DNA of 64,000 nt, taken from assembly GCA_017391675.1 (NCBI GenBank), contig JAFOXR010000061.1:1-64000 (forward strand), given 5' to 3'. Positions 35,319 to 45,351 of the stretch are shown here, piece after piece. The notes beneath the pieces were generated by a model. It saw only the letters and a program-made list of their open reading frames with translations, made no database searches and had not been told where the DNA came from. A program made the position numbers and the translations under genes. This stretch comes from Muribaculaceae bacterium (lineage in GTDB: Bacteria > Bacteroidota > Bacteroidia > Bacteroidales > Muribaculaceae). Within the stretch, counting starts at the first letter, position 1. Every line of letters begins with the position of its first letter.

Positions 35319-35326
35319 CAAATATA
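35319..35326 (-). promoter_or_regulatory. Promoter -7 box of the glycine-cleavage operon
   Basis: TATATTTG on the minus strand, start expected near 35312. No convincing -33 box. Confidence 0.55.
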
Positions 35327-35374
35327 ATATTTATTTAATATCTTACACACTCTTGACAGCATGTTTTAAAGCAT

Positions 35375-35407
35375 AAAAAATGAGGCGTAAATTTCCTACG
35401 CCTCATT
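35375..35407 (-). terminator. Terminator of the ftsK-lolA-trxB unit
   Basis: On the minus strand AATGAGGCGTA, loop GGAAATT, TACGCCTCATT followed by TTTT. Eleven perfect pairs. Confidence 0.88.
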
Positions 35408-35431
35408 CTTATATTAGACTGTTTCATACAA

Positions 35432-36379
35432 TCATTTCAATCCATTATCGGCCAAATATCGCTCTGCATCCATTGCAGCTCTACAGCCCATTCCTGCAGC
35501 TGAAATAGCCTGTCGATAATGAGGATCGGCAACATCTCCTGCAGCAAAAACTCCAGGAATATTAGTCTTTGTAGACGCTCCTTCAGTGATTATATATCCT
35601 GCTTCGTCCAATGCTATTTGACCATTCAAGAAATCGGTATTCGGCTTGTGACCTATTGCCAAGAAGAAACCGTCTATTGCAATATCCAACTGCTCTTCTT
35701 GCGGAGTACCTTTAAACTTGACCAAATGAGCTCCTTCAACTCCATTTTCGCCAAAAAGACCAACAGTATTTGTATTAAACAGAACATGAATGTTTTCTTT
35801 ATTCAATACGCGGTCCTGCATTACCTGCGAAGCACGCAAATAGTCTTTTCTTACAATCATATAGACTTCTTTAGCAAGGCTGCTTAAATACATAGCCTCT
35901 TCACATGCTGTATCACCACCACCGACAACTGCAACTACTTTCTTTCTGTAGAAAAATCCGTCACAGGTAGCACATGCCGACACTCCCATTCCAGAATACT
36001 TCTTTTCATCTTCAAGACCTAAATATTTTGCTGACGCTCCAGTTGCAATAATCACCGTATCGGCCTCTATTTCTTTTGCACCATCAATTACAGCCTTGAA
36101 AGGGCGAACCGACATATCAATTGATTCCACATAACCTGCGCGTATATCTGCTCCGAAGCGTTCAGCTTGAGTCTTTATATCCTCCATTATATCAAAGCCT
36201 CCTATACCTTCAGGATATCCAGGAAAATTTTCAATCTCAGAAGTCGTTGTCAACTGTCCTCCTGGCTGCAATCCTTCATAAAGCACAGGAGACAAATTTG
36301 CTCTAGATGTATATATAGCTGCTGTATATCCAGCTGGTCCCGAGCCTACAATTAGGCATTTTACTCTTTCTTTTTCCAT
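35432..36379 (-). CDS. trxB: Thioredoxin-disulfide reductase
   Basis: NADPH-dependent flavoenzyme that reduces thioredoxin (315 aa). FAD-binding GSGPAGYTAAIYTSRANL (residues 12-29), the redox pair in ACATCDGFFY (about 137-146), NADPH-binding GGGDTACEEA (about 155-164) and the C-terminal GVFAAGDVAD (about 275-284) are all present. Last gene of the ftsK-lolA-trxB order common in Bacteroidota, 10 bases after lolA. Confidence 0.97.
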   Translation of the reverse strand: MEKERVKCLIVGSGPAGYTAAIYTSRANLSPVLYEGLQPGGQLTTTSEIENFPGYPEGIGGFDIMEDIKTQAERFGADIRAGYVESIDMSVRPFKAVIDGAKEIEADTVIIATGASAKYLGLEDEKKYSGMGVSACATCDGFFYRKKVVAVVGGGDTACEEAMYLSSLAKEVYMIVRKDYLRASQVMQDRVLNKENIHVLFNTNTVGLFGENGVEGAHLVKFKGTPQEEQLDIAIDGFFLAIGHKPNTDFLNGQIALDEAGYIITEGASTKTNIPGVFAAGDVADPHYRQAISAAGMGCRAAMDAERYLADNGLK

Positions 36380-36389
36380 ATCTGAATTA

Positions 36390-37001
36390 TTATCTTAAAT
36401 CTATAACAGGTGTTCCTTGTGGTACCAGTTTATTATCAAATACAAATACTGAGGCAGGAATGTTCTCGTCAACCTTATAATTTGCCAACTCTATTGTCTG
36501 AGTAGAATCATCAATCATAGTTGCCACAGCTTTCTTTATCTTATATGTAGATTTATCTATTGTCAGCTGAATATTTGACACATCTACATACATATTTCTA
36601 GAAGTAAGCACTACAATATAATCGGTGTCTGTTTGCGATTTCAATGACGGCTTGAACTTGCTATTGTATCTCATAACTGCAAAGTATGGATTATTGGACT
36701 CAAGTTCTTCTTTAGATGGCTCAAGAACATTAACCTCATCGGTAGCAGTTGAATAAACCCATTGAACTTCTCCATTATACCAACATATGTAGTCCTTCGA
36801 AACAATTCTGAACATCTTTCCACTCATCACTATTTCCCCAGTCACATTCATATTAGGTGATGCTATTGAGAATTCAGCACTCATACTCTTTGAGTTGTTG
36901 AATTTATTCAGCACCCTATTCATTATTGTATTTACAGTCTGCGCCTCACATACCGAGAACGAGGCAACCAAGAGCAACAATATCAACGATAACTTTTTCA
37001 T
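36390..37001 (-). CDS. LolA-like outer-membrane lipoprotein carrier
   Basis: A 203 aa periplasmic protein with a cleavable signal peptide (KKLSLILLLLVASFSVCEA, residues 2-20). The rest is a beta-rich half-barrel typical of LolA/LolB-like carriers: repeated strands such as GEIVMSGKMFRIVS and YICWYNGEVQWVYST at about 56-90. It should ferry lipoproteins or related lipids across the periplasm. Similarity to E. coli LolA is low, so the precise cargo is uncertain. It sits between ftsK and trxB on the same strand. Confidence 0.85.
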   Translation of the reverse strand: MKKLSLILLLLVASFSVCEAQTVNTIMNRVLNKFNNSKSMSAEFSIASPNMNVTGEIVMSGKMFRIVSKDYICWYNGEVQWVYSTATDEVNVLEPSKEELESNNPYFAVMRYNSKFKPSLKSQTDTDYIVVLTSRNMYVDVSNIQLTIDKSTYKIKKAVATMIDDSTQTIELANYKVDENIPASVFVFDNKLVPQGTPVIDLR

Positions 37002-37015
37002 AATTATATATTTTA

Positions 37016-39484
37016 TTAGTTTCCTATTATACTGCCTAACTGTATTGAATCCACAAGCACCCGTCGCGGTTTTCCGCCTTGCGACGGACCTACGATTCCA
37101 GCTGCCTCCATTTGGTCCATAATTCGACCTGCACGATTATAACCTATTCCGTATCTTCGTTGCAAAGAAGATGTTGAAGCAGTTTCACCTGCAACGATAA
37201 ACGCAGCAGCTTCTTCAAACAATGGATCTCTATCATTTAAATTAACTGATGACGAACTGCTATCCGCCCCATTTCCCTCTTCAGGTACATAAGGAGGCAA
37301 TTCATATGCACAGCTATAACCAATCTGATCCGATATATGCTCGCATATTTTTTCAACCTCTGGTGTATCAACAAATGCGCATTGTATTCGCTCCATTGAG
37401 CCATTTGCAGAGAACAGCATATCACCTTTACCCACCAATTGTTGAGCACCCGAACAGTCAAGAATGGTACGACTATCAACCATCTGCGTAACACGGAATG
37501 CTATACGGCCTGGGAAATTGGCTTTAATTATACCTGTTATCACATTTGTTGAAGGGCGTTGAGTCGCAATTATCATATGGATACCCACAGCTCTGGCTTT
37601 TTGAGCAATGCGCACGATAGGACGCTCAACTTCCTTGCCTGCTTCCATTATCAAGTCACAGAACTCGTCTATAATCACAACTATATATGGCAAGAATCTA
37701 TGGCCTTTTTCCGGATTTAATTCACGACCAACGAACTTCTTATTATAATCCTTGATATTACGCTCTCTTGCTTTGCTCAACAACATATAACGGCTTTCCA
37801 TTTCAGTAACCAATGAATTTAGCGTAGCCACAACTTTTGTTGAATCGGTTATGATACACTTTTCTTCATCAGGCAACTTAGCCAAATAATGATTCTCCAA
37901 TATTCCATAAAGACTGAACTCAACCATTTTAGGGTCAATCAGCACAAATTTAAGTTCAGCCGGGTGCTTTTTATATAGCAATGAGGTTATTATTGCATTA
38001 AGACCTACCGATTTTCCTTGACCAGTAGCACCTGCTACAAGCAAGTGCGGCATCTTTGCCAAATCTGCTACAAAGACATCATTTGAAATTGTGCAACCAA
38101 GAGCCATTGGCAAATCTGCCTTTGTTTCCTGGAATTTTCTAGACCCAATTACCGAACGCATAGAAACCGTTTGAGGATCTTTGTTTGGAACCTCAATACC
38201 TATCGTTCCACGACCAGGTATAGGAGCAATGATGCGTATACCTAATGCTGCTAAGCTCAATGCAATATCGTCTTCCAAGCCTTTAATTTTTGATATTCTC
38301 ACACCATCGGCAGGAATAATTTCAAACAGAGTAATCGTAGGTCCCACGCACACATCGATCTTCTTGATAGGAATGCCGTAGTTTTCTAGTGTCTCGGTAA
38401 TCCTGCGTTTATTCTCTTCTTGCTCATCGATGTCAACATTAACCTTCTTCATCTGGATATCCCTCAACATATCTATTGTAGGAAACTTGAAATTTGCCAA
38501 TTCCTTAGTTGGGTCATAAGCCTCTACCAGTTTTCCATTAGCCATTTCAATCTTTGGAGCAATTGATATCGTACCATTATCTTCTTTATTAGTTTCAGGC
38601 ACATCATCTGCTTCTTCATCGTCTTCACTCACTTGCTCTATATCATCTGGCAAGATATATTCTACTTCATCAGGTATTTCTTCTTCCGTTTCCTTATCGT
38701 CTACTTGATCAGCAGCAAATGCTGTAAGTTCAGAAGGCGCAGTCCATTCCTCTTCTTGTTCAGATTCTTCCGTTTCTTTTTCTTCGACCTTCTTTTTAGG
38801 CATCATGCTTTTAACTTTATTCAAAACCGTTTTCAGGTTATTAATGCAGCACAACACCCATATCATACACAATGCAAAGTCAAGCATCAAAAGACCTGGC
38901 ACACCTATCAACTTGATTAAATACAAACTACAGTATTTTCCCAGGTTCCCGCCTAATGGGAAAAACGCCATGTCATAATAGACTGACAAGGTACCTAACG
39001 ACATTGTAATTGCACAAATTGAAACGACTGATATCAAGGTAAATGAGAACAGATGCATTTCTTTTGCGCGTATCATTCTTAATCCTAGAACTAAACTCCA
39101 TAGCACTAGAACAAATGCCGCTAGGCCTAGCCCATTATAAACCAAGTCATTTGATAATTTTGCGCCAAATGCTGCACCTGCATTTGACACTTCACTACTA
39201 GAATCAGCCAATTCTATTGGAGTATTATTCAAAACCTTACTCTGATCAACATCTCCTGTCATCAAGAATGATATCACTACTATCAGCATATATGCACTGA
39301 ATAGCAGCATTAACATTCCGACACCGAAACGAGTACGGCCATCTTTGAAAAAGTCCTTCAGTTTACTCCACCATGAGCGTTTAGGTTCTTCCGACACATT
39401 TTCCTGGTGATTCTGGTTATTTCTATCACCCAAATTCAAATCCATCGGATCTATGATTTCATTATTATAGTTATTGCTTCGCAC
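37016..39484 (-). CDS. ftsK: DNA translocase FtsK
   Basis: Septal DNA pump that clears chromosome ends at division and activates XerCD (822 aa). Several N-terminal membrane segments (about residues 50-215), an acidic low-complexity linker (about 225-310), the alpha/beta RecA-like motor with Walker A GATGQGKSVGLN (about 488-499) and Walker B YIVVIIDEFCDLI (about 606-618), and a gamma winged-helix domain (about 750-815; LQRRYGIGYNRAGRIMDQME) that reads polar DNA motifs. It has its own promoter box. Confidence 0.97.
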   Translation of the reverse strand: MRSNNYNNEIIDPMDLNLGDRNNQNHQENVSEEPKRSWWSKLKDFFKDGRTRFGVGMLMLLFSAYMLIVVISFLMTGDVDQSKVLNNTPIELADSSSEVSNAGAAFGAKLSNDLVYNGLGLAAFVLVLWSLVLGLRMIRAKEMHLFSFTLISVVSICAITMSLGTLSVYYDMAFFPLGGNLGKYCSLYLIKLIGVPGLLMLDFALCMIWVLCCINNLKTVLNKVKSMMPKKKVEEKETEESEQEEEWTAPSELTAFAADQVDDKETEEEIPDEVEYILPDDIEQVSEDDEEADDVPETNKEDNGTISIAPKIEMANGKLVEAYDPTKELANFKFPTIDMLRDIQMKKVNVDIDEQEENKRRITETLENYGIPIKKIDVCVGPTITLFEIIPADGVRISKIKGLEDDIALSLAALGIRIIAPIPGRGTIGIEVPNKDPQTVSMRSVIGSRKFQETKADLPMALGCTISNDVFVADLAKMPHLLVAGATGQGKSVGLNAIITSLLYKKHPAELKFVLIDPKMVEFSLYGILENHYLAKLPDEEKCIITDSTKVVATLNSLVTEMESRYMLLSKARERNIKDYNKKFVGRELNPEKGHRFLPYIVVIIDEFCDLIMEAGKEVERPIVRIAQKARAVGIHMIIATQRPSTNVITGIIKANFPGRIAFRVTQMVDSRTILDCSGAQQLVGKGDMLFSANGSMERIQCAFVDTPEVEKICEHISDQIGYSCAYELPPYVPEEGNGADSSSSSVNLNDRDPLFEEAAAFIVAGETASTSSLQRRYGIGYNRAGRIMDQMEAAGIVGPSQGGKPRRVLVDSIQLGSIIGN

Positions 39485-39513
39485 TTTTTATTCAAGTTAT
39501 AGTTAATATCCTA

Positions 39514-39521
39514 CAAATTTA
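39514..39521 (-). promoter_or_regulatory. Promoter -7 box of ftsK
   Basis: TAAATTTG on the minus strand, in the 73-base gap between the FNT gene and ftsK. Confidence 0.5.
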
Positions 39522-39557
39522 ATAAATTATCCGCTTATTTCATTATCGTTTCCAGTA

Positions 39558-40160
39558 TTATTCCTTCACAAATTTATGAAAGAATGAAAAGAATAATGCA
39601 CCAATTGCATTACCTATTATCACTATTCCTATAAATTTCATTCCAGCCAATGTGTACAATTCACCTGCACATCCTAGATATAGCATATCAGCCACCGAGT
39701 GCTCAAATCCACACAAGATGAAAATCATTACAGGAAATATCAACAATAACAGATTGTTTTTTATTCTATAACCATCTACTGCCAGATACATCATTGCACC
39801 GCAACCTATAGAATCAAACATGATTTGGCTCAATGATTTAACGAGTTTAGGTTCGGTAAGAGCTATTGCTTTAGTCACCAAAGCCGAGGTTTCTGGAACA
39901 ATAAATGCAAGCAATGTTGTTCCTATCAGATTACCTAGAATTATAAGCGGTATCAGTTTCAATATCTCTTTATCCCAGATATACCCTATTTTACCAGTAT
40001 ATAGCAAATAGCCTCTAAGCACAATTGTTATTAATCCAAATGAGAACAGGAACGAGCCAACTACATTGCTAGATGTTGACATGTATATCAAACAGCCACA
40101 ACCTATCAATATTCCCGACAATACAGCACTCGCCAACGGCTTCAACACATTATCTTTCAT
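39558..40160 (-). CDS. Formate/nitrite transporter (FNT) family channel, short form
   Basis: A 200 aa protein with six hydrophobic segments and the FNT pore signature CGFEHSVADM (about residues 150-159), whose histidine corresponds to the central pore histidine of FocA. Typical members have 260-290 aa. This one begins directly at the first membrane helix and has short loops, so it lacks the N-terminal gating helix. The substrate could be formate, nitrite or hydrosulphide. It follows trkH by 6 bases, as the last gene of the dxs-trkA-trkH-FNT unit. Confidence 0.83.
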   Translation of the reverse strand: MKDNVLKPLASAVLSGILIGCGCLIYMSTSSNVVGSFLFSFGLITIVLRGYLLYTGKIGYIWDKEILKLIPLIILGNLIGTTLLAFIVPETSALVTKAIALTEPKLVKSLSQIMFDSIGCGAMMYLAVDGYRIKNNLLLLIFPVMIFILCGFEHSVADMLYLGCAGELYTLAGMKFIGIVIIGNAIGALFFSFFHKFVKE

Positions 40161-40166
40161 TTCAAT

Positions 40167-41639
40167 TTAATTTTTAATCCAAAAACCTTTTGTAAACAAT
40201 ATCAAAACAGTAAACAATTCCAGACGACCAATCAGCATGTCAAACGATAATAGCCATTTAACTGTAATTGGCAACGACACCAAAGTTCCGCTATCACCTA
40301 TTTCTGACCCATAACCCACATTACACAATGCCGACAAGGACATGAAGAAGCTGTCAAAAACTTTTATATCAAACATCGTTATTATTGTAGTACTTGCTAC
40401 AAGTATCAAAGTGAAAATCACTAGAAAGGCAACTGTTCTCTGCACATGAGCATATGGCACAACCTTTCCGTTCATTCTCACTGTTGTTACCAGATTTGGG
40501 TGTATGGCTTTACTAAACTCATTCTTTACATTTTTAAACAGAACTACCATTCTATCAATTTTCAAGCCTCCTGAGGTAGAACCTGCACAAGCACAACTAA
40601 TCATAAGAATAATAAGTATCATCAACGAGAATTGCCCCCATGAATAATTCTCTACACTATAGCCAGTTGTTGATATTGTAGCTGTGATGTGAAACAACGA
40701 ATCAATTGCACAATCAATGACATTCCTATTTTCTCCTCGAAAATACAAATCGGCAAAACATATCACCGTTCCCAATAAACATATTAACACATACCATTTT
40801 AGCACCTCATTCTTATAGGCTTGCTTGAATTTACCGTGAGCCAAATTGTATAGTATCGAGAAATTAACGCCACCTAGAAACATAAATGCAATCACAACAC
40901 TATCAACATACCTGGAGTCCCAATATCCTATACTAGTATTCTTAGTAGAGAATCCCCCTGTTGACACGCATGACAATGTGTGGCATATTGAATCAAACAT
41001 ATTCATTGGTCCCATAAACAGCAGAAGGGCCATTATAATTGTCAAGCCTATATATACCCCCCAAAGTCCTAAAGCCGTTTGGCTTACCCTTGGCCGCAAT
41101 TTGTCATGAGTTATTCCAGTTACTTCAGCATTAAACAGCTGTACTCCACCCGATTTATTAAACATCGGCATGACAGCAAGAGTAAAGAGAATAATTCCCA
41201 TACCACCAATCCATTGCATTAATGAGCGCCATAGCAATATTCCTTTAGGCAAGTTCTCCACATCGGTAAAGACTGTTGAACCTGTTGTAGTAAATCCTGC
41301 CATTGTTTCATAAAATGCATCGGTAACATTATCTACTACCCCACTGAAAATAAAAGGTAACATGCCAAAAAGAGAAAACACTACCCAGATTAGAGATGTT
41401 AGCAAAAATCCTTCCTTTCTGTGCATATCCATTCTGTCAGGACGAACAAATTTTGTCGTGAGGCCTCCTAAACTCAATGTTATCAATATGGCATAAAAGA
41501 ACTTTTCAGCACAGCCGTATTCATTATAATATAAACTCACACACATGGGTACGGTCATGAACATAGCTTCTATCATTAAAAGCCAGCCTATGACCCTTAT
41601 GACCATCAATGTGTTAATATTTGATTTTCTTATATACAT
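40167..41639 (-). CDS. trkH: Trk-type potassium transporter, membrane subunit
   Basis: A 490 aa integral membrane protein with four M1-P-M2-like repeats. Selectivity loops are recognisable, such as AGFTTTGSTVF (about residues 114-124), CVSTGGFSTKN (about 221-231), ATISTTGYSV (about 317-326) and LCNVGYGSE (about 439-447). Takes up K+ under control of the NAD-binding TrkA. It overlaps trkA by one base (the shared nucleotide at 41639), a strong sign of coupling. Confidence 0.95.
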   Translation of the reverse strand: MYIRKSNINTLMVIRVIGWLLMIEAMFMTVPMCVSLYYNEYGCAEKFFYAILITLSLGGLTTKFVRPDRMDMHRKEGFLLTSLIWVVFSLFGMLPFIFSGVVDNVTDAFYETMAGFTTTGSTVFTDVENLPKGILLWRSLMQWIGGMGIILFTLAVMPMFNKSGGVQLFNAEVTGITHDKLRPRVSQTALGLWGVYIGLTIIMALLLFMGPMNMFDSICHTLSCVSTGGFSTKNTSIGYWDSRYVDSVVIAFMFLGGVNFSILYNLAHGKFKQAYKNEVLKWYVLICLLGTVICFADLYFRGENRNVIDCAIDSLFHITATISTTGYSVENYSWGQFSLMILIILMISCACAGSTSGGLKIDRMVVLFKNVKNEFSKAIHPNLVTTVRMNGKVVPYAHVQRTVAFLVIFTLILVASTTIITMFDIKVFDSFFMSLSALCNVGYGSEIGDSGTLVSLPITVKWLLSFDMLIGRLELFTVLILFTKGFWIKN

Positions 41640-42970
41640 CAGCTAAAAAGTTTTTCCACCTTATGAATTGCACCTGCTAGACAGAACACTACCACACGGT
41701 CACCTTCTTCTATTTGTGTATCTCCTTGAACAAGTGAGCCTTTTCCGTTACGCAACATTCCGGCAATAGTCAAGTCCTTTGACAAGTTCAAATCCTTCAC
41801 TTTTGCTCGTGTTATCTTCGAATCCTTTTTAGCCACCAGTTCTGCAACCTCAGCATCGGCGAGAGCCAAACACTTAACATTAGTAGAATCACTATCAAGA
41901 AGTATCTGGAAAATACGGCTAGATGCAAGAAGTTTTTTATTTATTATTGTTCCTATATTAAGAGCTTCTGCTTCCGATATGAATTGGATATTCTCAACCT
42001 CAGCGATTGTTTTCTTAACTCCGTATTCCTTAGCTGCAAGACAACCCAATATATTCGTTTCAGAACTTTCTGTTAACGCTATGAACGCGTCCATATCTTC
42101 AATTCCCTCTTCTTCAAGGATTTCAAAATTTCTGCCGTCACCATGAATAATTCGGCAATCGGGCAACATATCAGCTAACTCTTCGCACCTTTCAAAGTCA
42201 CTTTCTATAATTGTTATATTATAGTCCTCTCCTACCATCATTGCCAACTGAACTGCAATACGGCTACCGCCCATGACCATAACATTCTTCACATGGACAT
42301 CTTCTTTACCGCACATATCCAGTATATTCTGCGACGCTCCTTCAGTTGTAGCTATGTATACAATATCATTAGCTCGAATAAAGTCATCTCCTCGAGGGAT
42401 AATGGTTTCGTGGTTACGCTTAATTGCCGAAATGTGCGCATAATTGGACAGGCTGAACAACTTTTTAAGTGGCATACCCACCAATTTGGCATTGTCTCTA
42501 ACCTTTACTCCAATTACATAAAGTTCACCGTCACACAGTTCAAACCAGTTTCTCACCCATGCACGCTTCAGAGCTACCACAATTTCTTCTGCCGCCAAAT
42601 ACTCAGGATAAATCAAATCATCTATACCTCTTTCATTAAAGAATTCCCTGTTTTCTTGGCGCAGAAAATCATAGTTATCTATTCGAGCCACTGCCTTTTT
42701 TGCTCCATAATACTTGGCGATTTCACAAGCAAGCACATTATCTGTTTCATATGGTGTTACTGCTATGAACAAGTCACAGTCTTCTGCACCAGCATTCTTA
42801 AAAGATTTGAACGATACCGGATTGCCTACATAAGTTAGCATGTTGTAGGCTTCAAGCTTAGACAACTTGCTTTCATCTCTATCTATGACTATTATATCTT
42901 GATTCTCATTGGCAAGAAACTTTGCCAAGTGAGTGCCCACTTCTCCTGCTCCAGCGATTACTATCTTCAT
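41639..42970 (-). CDS. trkA: Trk potassium uptake system, NAD-binding regulator
   Basis: Cytosolic gating ring protein of 443 aa with two RCK modules. Each has a Rossmann start (GAGEVGTHLAKFLA at residues 6-19; GGSRIAVQLAMMVG at about 236-249) followed by a TrkA-C domain (about 140-225 and 370-443). Binds NAD(H)/ATP to open TrkH. It lies between dxs and trkH with gaps of 5 bases and minus one base, so all are co-transcribed. Confidence 0.95.
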   Translation of the reverse strand: MKIVIAGAGEVGTHLAKFLANENQDIIVIDRDESKLSKLEAYNMLTYVGNPVSFKSFKNAGAEDCDLFIAVTPYETDNVLACEIAKYYGAKKAVARIDNYDFLRQENREFFNERGIDDLIYPEYLAAEEIVVALKRAWVRNWFELCDGELYVIGVKVRDNAKLVGMPLKKLFSLSNYAHISAIKRNHETIIPRGDDFIRANDIVYIATTEGASQNILDMCGKEDVHVKNVMVMGGSRIAVQLAMMVGEDYNITIIESDFERCEELADMLPDCRIIHGDGRNFEILEEEGIEDMDAFIALTESSETNILGCLAAKEYGVKKTIAEVENIQFISEAEALNIGTIINKKLLASSRIFQILLDSDSTNVKCLALADAEVAELVAKKDSKITRAKVKDLNLSKDLTIAGMLRNGKGSLVQGDTQIEEGDRVVVFCLAGAIHKVEKLFS

Positions 42971-42975
42971 ATGCT

Positions 42976-44901
42976 CTAATTATTAATCAATGATAGAACA
43001 ACATCTTTTATTGAATTGTTATCCATTCCACACAGCTCATATAGTTGCGGTACTGTTCCATGCGGTATAAAACTGTCGGGGATACCTATTTTACGCACCT
43101 TTACATTATAACCATGCTCACAATACCATTCCGAAACAGCTGTTCCAAGACCACCCACTACAGTACCATCTTCAACCGTAATTACTGCCTTGTACTTAGA
43201 ACCGGTTTCATAAAGTATCGATTCGTCTAGCGGTTTAAGGAAAACCATATCATAATGCGCCACTTTCATGCCCTGAGCTTTAAGTCCTTCAACAGCATCA
43301 GCCACAATGTTTCCTATATGACCTATCGAAAGAATCGCTATATCATCTCCTTCGGTGAGCTTTACACCCTTCCCTATTTCCACTTCCTTCATTTCATTTT
43401 TCCAATCCAGAAGCACACCATTACCTCTAGGATAGCGAATGGAAAATGGACCGCAGTTCTTAATTTGAGCCGTATACATCAGATTTCTCAACCAGTGTTC
43501 ATTCATAGGTGCAGCAACAGTCATATTTGGCACGCAACGCATATATGCAAGATCAAATGCACCCTGGTGCGTTACGCCATCTTCACCTACTAAACCCGCA
43601 CGGTCAATACAGAAAGTTACCGGTAGATTAAGTATCGCAACATCATTAATGATAGCATCATAAGCACGCTGCAAAAATGTTGAATATATAGCGCAGAAAG
43701 GTTTCAGGCCATCTTTCGCCAACCCGGCAGAAAAAGTAACTGCATGCCCTTCGGCTATACCCACATCAAATGTGCGTTCAGGATAAGCACTTTGCATTAT
43801 GTTCATCGAGGTTCCCGATGGCATTGCAGCTGTAACACCTACAAGCTTATCATTCATGTTAGCCAATTCAACAAGACTATGCCCAAATACATCTTGATAC
43901 TTCAATGGAGCGTTTTGCTTAACACTCTCCTTGCGTTCACCTGTTTCAGGATCAAACTTGCCCGGTGCATGCCACACAGCAGGATTGGTTTCAGCAGCTG
44001 TAAAGCCTTTACCTTTCTGTGTCCGCAAATGCAGAATCCTAGGGCCTTCCATATCCTTAATGTCATTAAGCACGCGCACTATACGCTCTACATCATGTCC
44101 GTCAAACGGTCCAAAATAGCGGATATTCAATCCTTCAAATATATTCTGCTGATTTGTCAGCAAAGCTTTCAGACTATTATTGAAACGGAGAATTATATCC
44201 TTATGCTTCTCATCGATAAGATGCAGTTTTCGAAGCAATTTATATGCCTTATATCTTATCTTATTGTAACTTGCCGAAGTGTTGATATGTGCCATATACT
44301 CACCCAAAGCTCCTACACTCTGGTCTATTGCCATATCATTATCATTAAGTATTATCAGCAGGTTATTCTTATTAATCGAAGCATTATTCAACCCTTCAAA
44401 CGCAAGCCCTCCACCTATCGAAGCATCACCGATTACAGCCACCACATTACGCCTCTTCTCATCATTATTGATTCTAGAAGCAATCGCCATGCCTAGTCCA
44501 GCCGATATGGAGTTGGAAGCATGACCGGCTATGAATGCGTCATATTCACTTTCTTCGGGATTCGGGAATCCGCTTATGCCATTCAACTTACGGCTAGTGT
44601 TGAACACCGAGCGGCGACCAGTGAGCACTTTATGGCTATAAGCCTGATGACCGACATCCCACACGATACGGTCATACGGTGTATTCAAGACATAATGCAA
44701 TGCTACCGTAATCTCCACTGCGCCCATGCTTGACGCAAAATGCCCAGGATTCTCCGATAGTGAATATATCAAGAATTTGCGTAACTCGCTGCACACTTGC
44801 GGCAAGTCAGCAACCGGAAGTTTTCTCAAATCTTCCGGAGTATCTATTTTTGACAATAACGGATAGTTATTATCCATATCGTTTTTTTCTATCTTTGACA
44901 C
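42976..44901 (-). CDS. dxs: 1-deoxy-D-xylulose-5-phosphate synthase
   Basis: Thiamine-diphosphate enzyme that joins pyruvate and glyceraldehyde-3-phosphate, the entry to the MEP isoprenoid pathway (641 aa). TPP-binding [17 protein letters not shown] is at about residues 157-173, the pyrimidine-domain stretch [15 protein letters not shown] at about 433-447, and the C-terminal transketolase domain from about 505. It is the head of the dxs-trkA-trkH-FNT unit; its promoter box overlaps the stop codon of the small gene upstream. Confidence 0.97.
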   Translation of the reverse strand: MSKIEKNDMDNNYPLLSKIDTPEDLRKLPVADLPQVCSELRKFLIYSLSENPGHFASSMGAVEITVALHYVLNTPYDRIVWDVGHQAYSHKVLTGRRSVFNTSRKLNGISGFPNPEESEYDAFIAGHASNSISAGLGMAIASRINNDEKRRNVVAVIGDASIGGGLAFEGLNNASINKNNLLIILNDNDMAIDQSVGALGEYMAHINTSASYNKIRYKAYKLLRKLHLIDEKHKDIILRFNNSLKALLTNQQNIFEGLNIRYFGPFDGHDVERIVRVLNDIKDMEGPRILHLRTQKGKGFTAAETNPAVWHAPGKFDPETGERKESVKQNAPLKYQDVFGHSLVELANMNDKLVGVTAAMPSGTSMNIMQSAYPERTFDVGIAEGHAVTFSAGLAKDGLKPFCAIYSTFLQRAYDAIINDVAILNLPVTFCIDRAGLVGEDGVTHQGAFDLAYMRCVPNMTVAAPMNEHWLRNLMYTAQIKNCGPFSIRYPRGNGVLLDWKNEMKEVEIGKGVKLTEGDDIAILSIGHIGNIVADAVEGLKAQGMKVAHYDMVFLKPLDESILYETGSKYKAVITVEDGTVVGGLGTAVSEWYCEHGYNVKVRKIGIPDSFIPHGTVPQLYELCGMDNNSIKDVVLSLINN

Positions 44902-44941
44902 TCTATTTACAATTAAATGCTGGCTATTAGCCTAAATTATG

Positions 44942-44949
44942 CAAATTTA
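44942..44949 (-). promoter_or_regulatory. Promoter -7 box of dxs
   Basis: TAAATTTG on the minus strand; its first bases are the TAA stop codon of the 58 aa gene. Leader about 35 bases. Confidence 0.55.
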
Positions 44950-45123
44950 CTTTTTTCCCCTTACATATTTCTTATATAATGGGACAAAAATTACAATACC
45001 CGATGCCAAAATAGCAAATATTGTCATAAAATCCACCCTTTCAGAGCGGACTATCAGCAAATAGCATAAAACAAGCCATAGCACGACTATAAAGCCAAAC
45101 CGTATAATATTACTCGTAGTCAT
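44947..45123 (-). CDS. Small membrane protein of 58 aa
   Basis: A short gene from ATG 45121-45123 to TAA 44947-44949. The product begins MTTSNIIRFGFIVVLWLVLC, with two hydrophobic segments (about residues 6-24 and 33-49) separated by a short charged stretch (RSERVD), and a basic tail KKYVRGKK. No family recognised. Support for it being real: a fully matching promoter at 45184-45215, membrane-protein composition, and a position just upstream of dxs on the same strand. It resembles the uncharacterised two-helix proteins often seen in Bacteroidales operons. Confidence 0.65.
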   Translation of the reverse strand: MTTSNIIRFGFIVVLWLVLCYLLIVRSERVDFMTIFAILASGIVIFVPLYKKYVRGKK

Positions 45124-45183
45124 AAGGTTCTATATTTGTTTCTAATACAAGCATTATGCAATATTTCACACAACTTGTAAATA

Positions 45184-45215
45184 CAAAGATACAAATCATT
45201 CTCTACAACAGCAAA
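45184..45215 (-). promoter_or_regulatory. Promoter of the 58 aa membrane protein gene
   Basis: Minus strand TTTG (45212-45215), a 20-base spacer, TATCTTTG (45184-45191). Full consensus match; leader about 55 bases. Confidence 0.65.
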
Positions 45216-45343
45216 ACACCATGCCAATATCTTGGATAAAACATGCCAAGCAAAAATGCACGATACAACTGCATCAAGAAACTATTTGCAAGTTTTATCG
45301 TAAAATATTTCACATTTTTACTCAAGAAAACATAAATTATTAG

Positions 45344-45351
45344 TATTTTTG
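45344..45351 (+). promoter_or_regulatory. Promoter -7 box of maeB
   Basis: TATTTTTG, giving a leader of about 93 bases. The rest of the 45124-45450 gap shows only the opposing promoter of the 58 aa gene and AT-rich sequence. Confidence 0.5.

Noticed and set aside
35290..35431. Glycine riboswitch ahead of the glycine-cleavage operon
   Set aside because: The promoter box leaves only about 22 bases of leader, and the remaining sequence is a terminator of the neighbouring unit.
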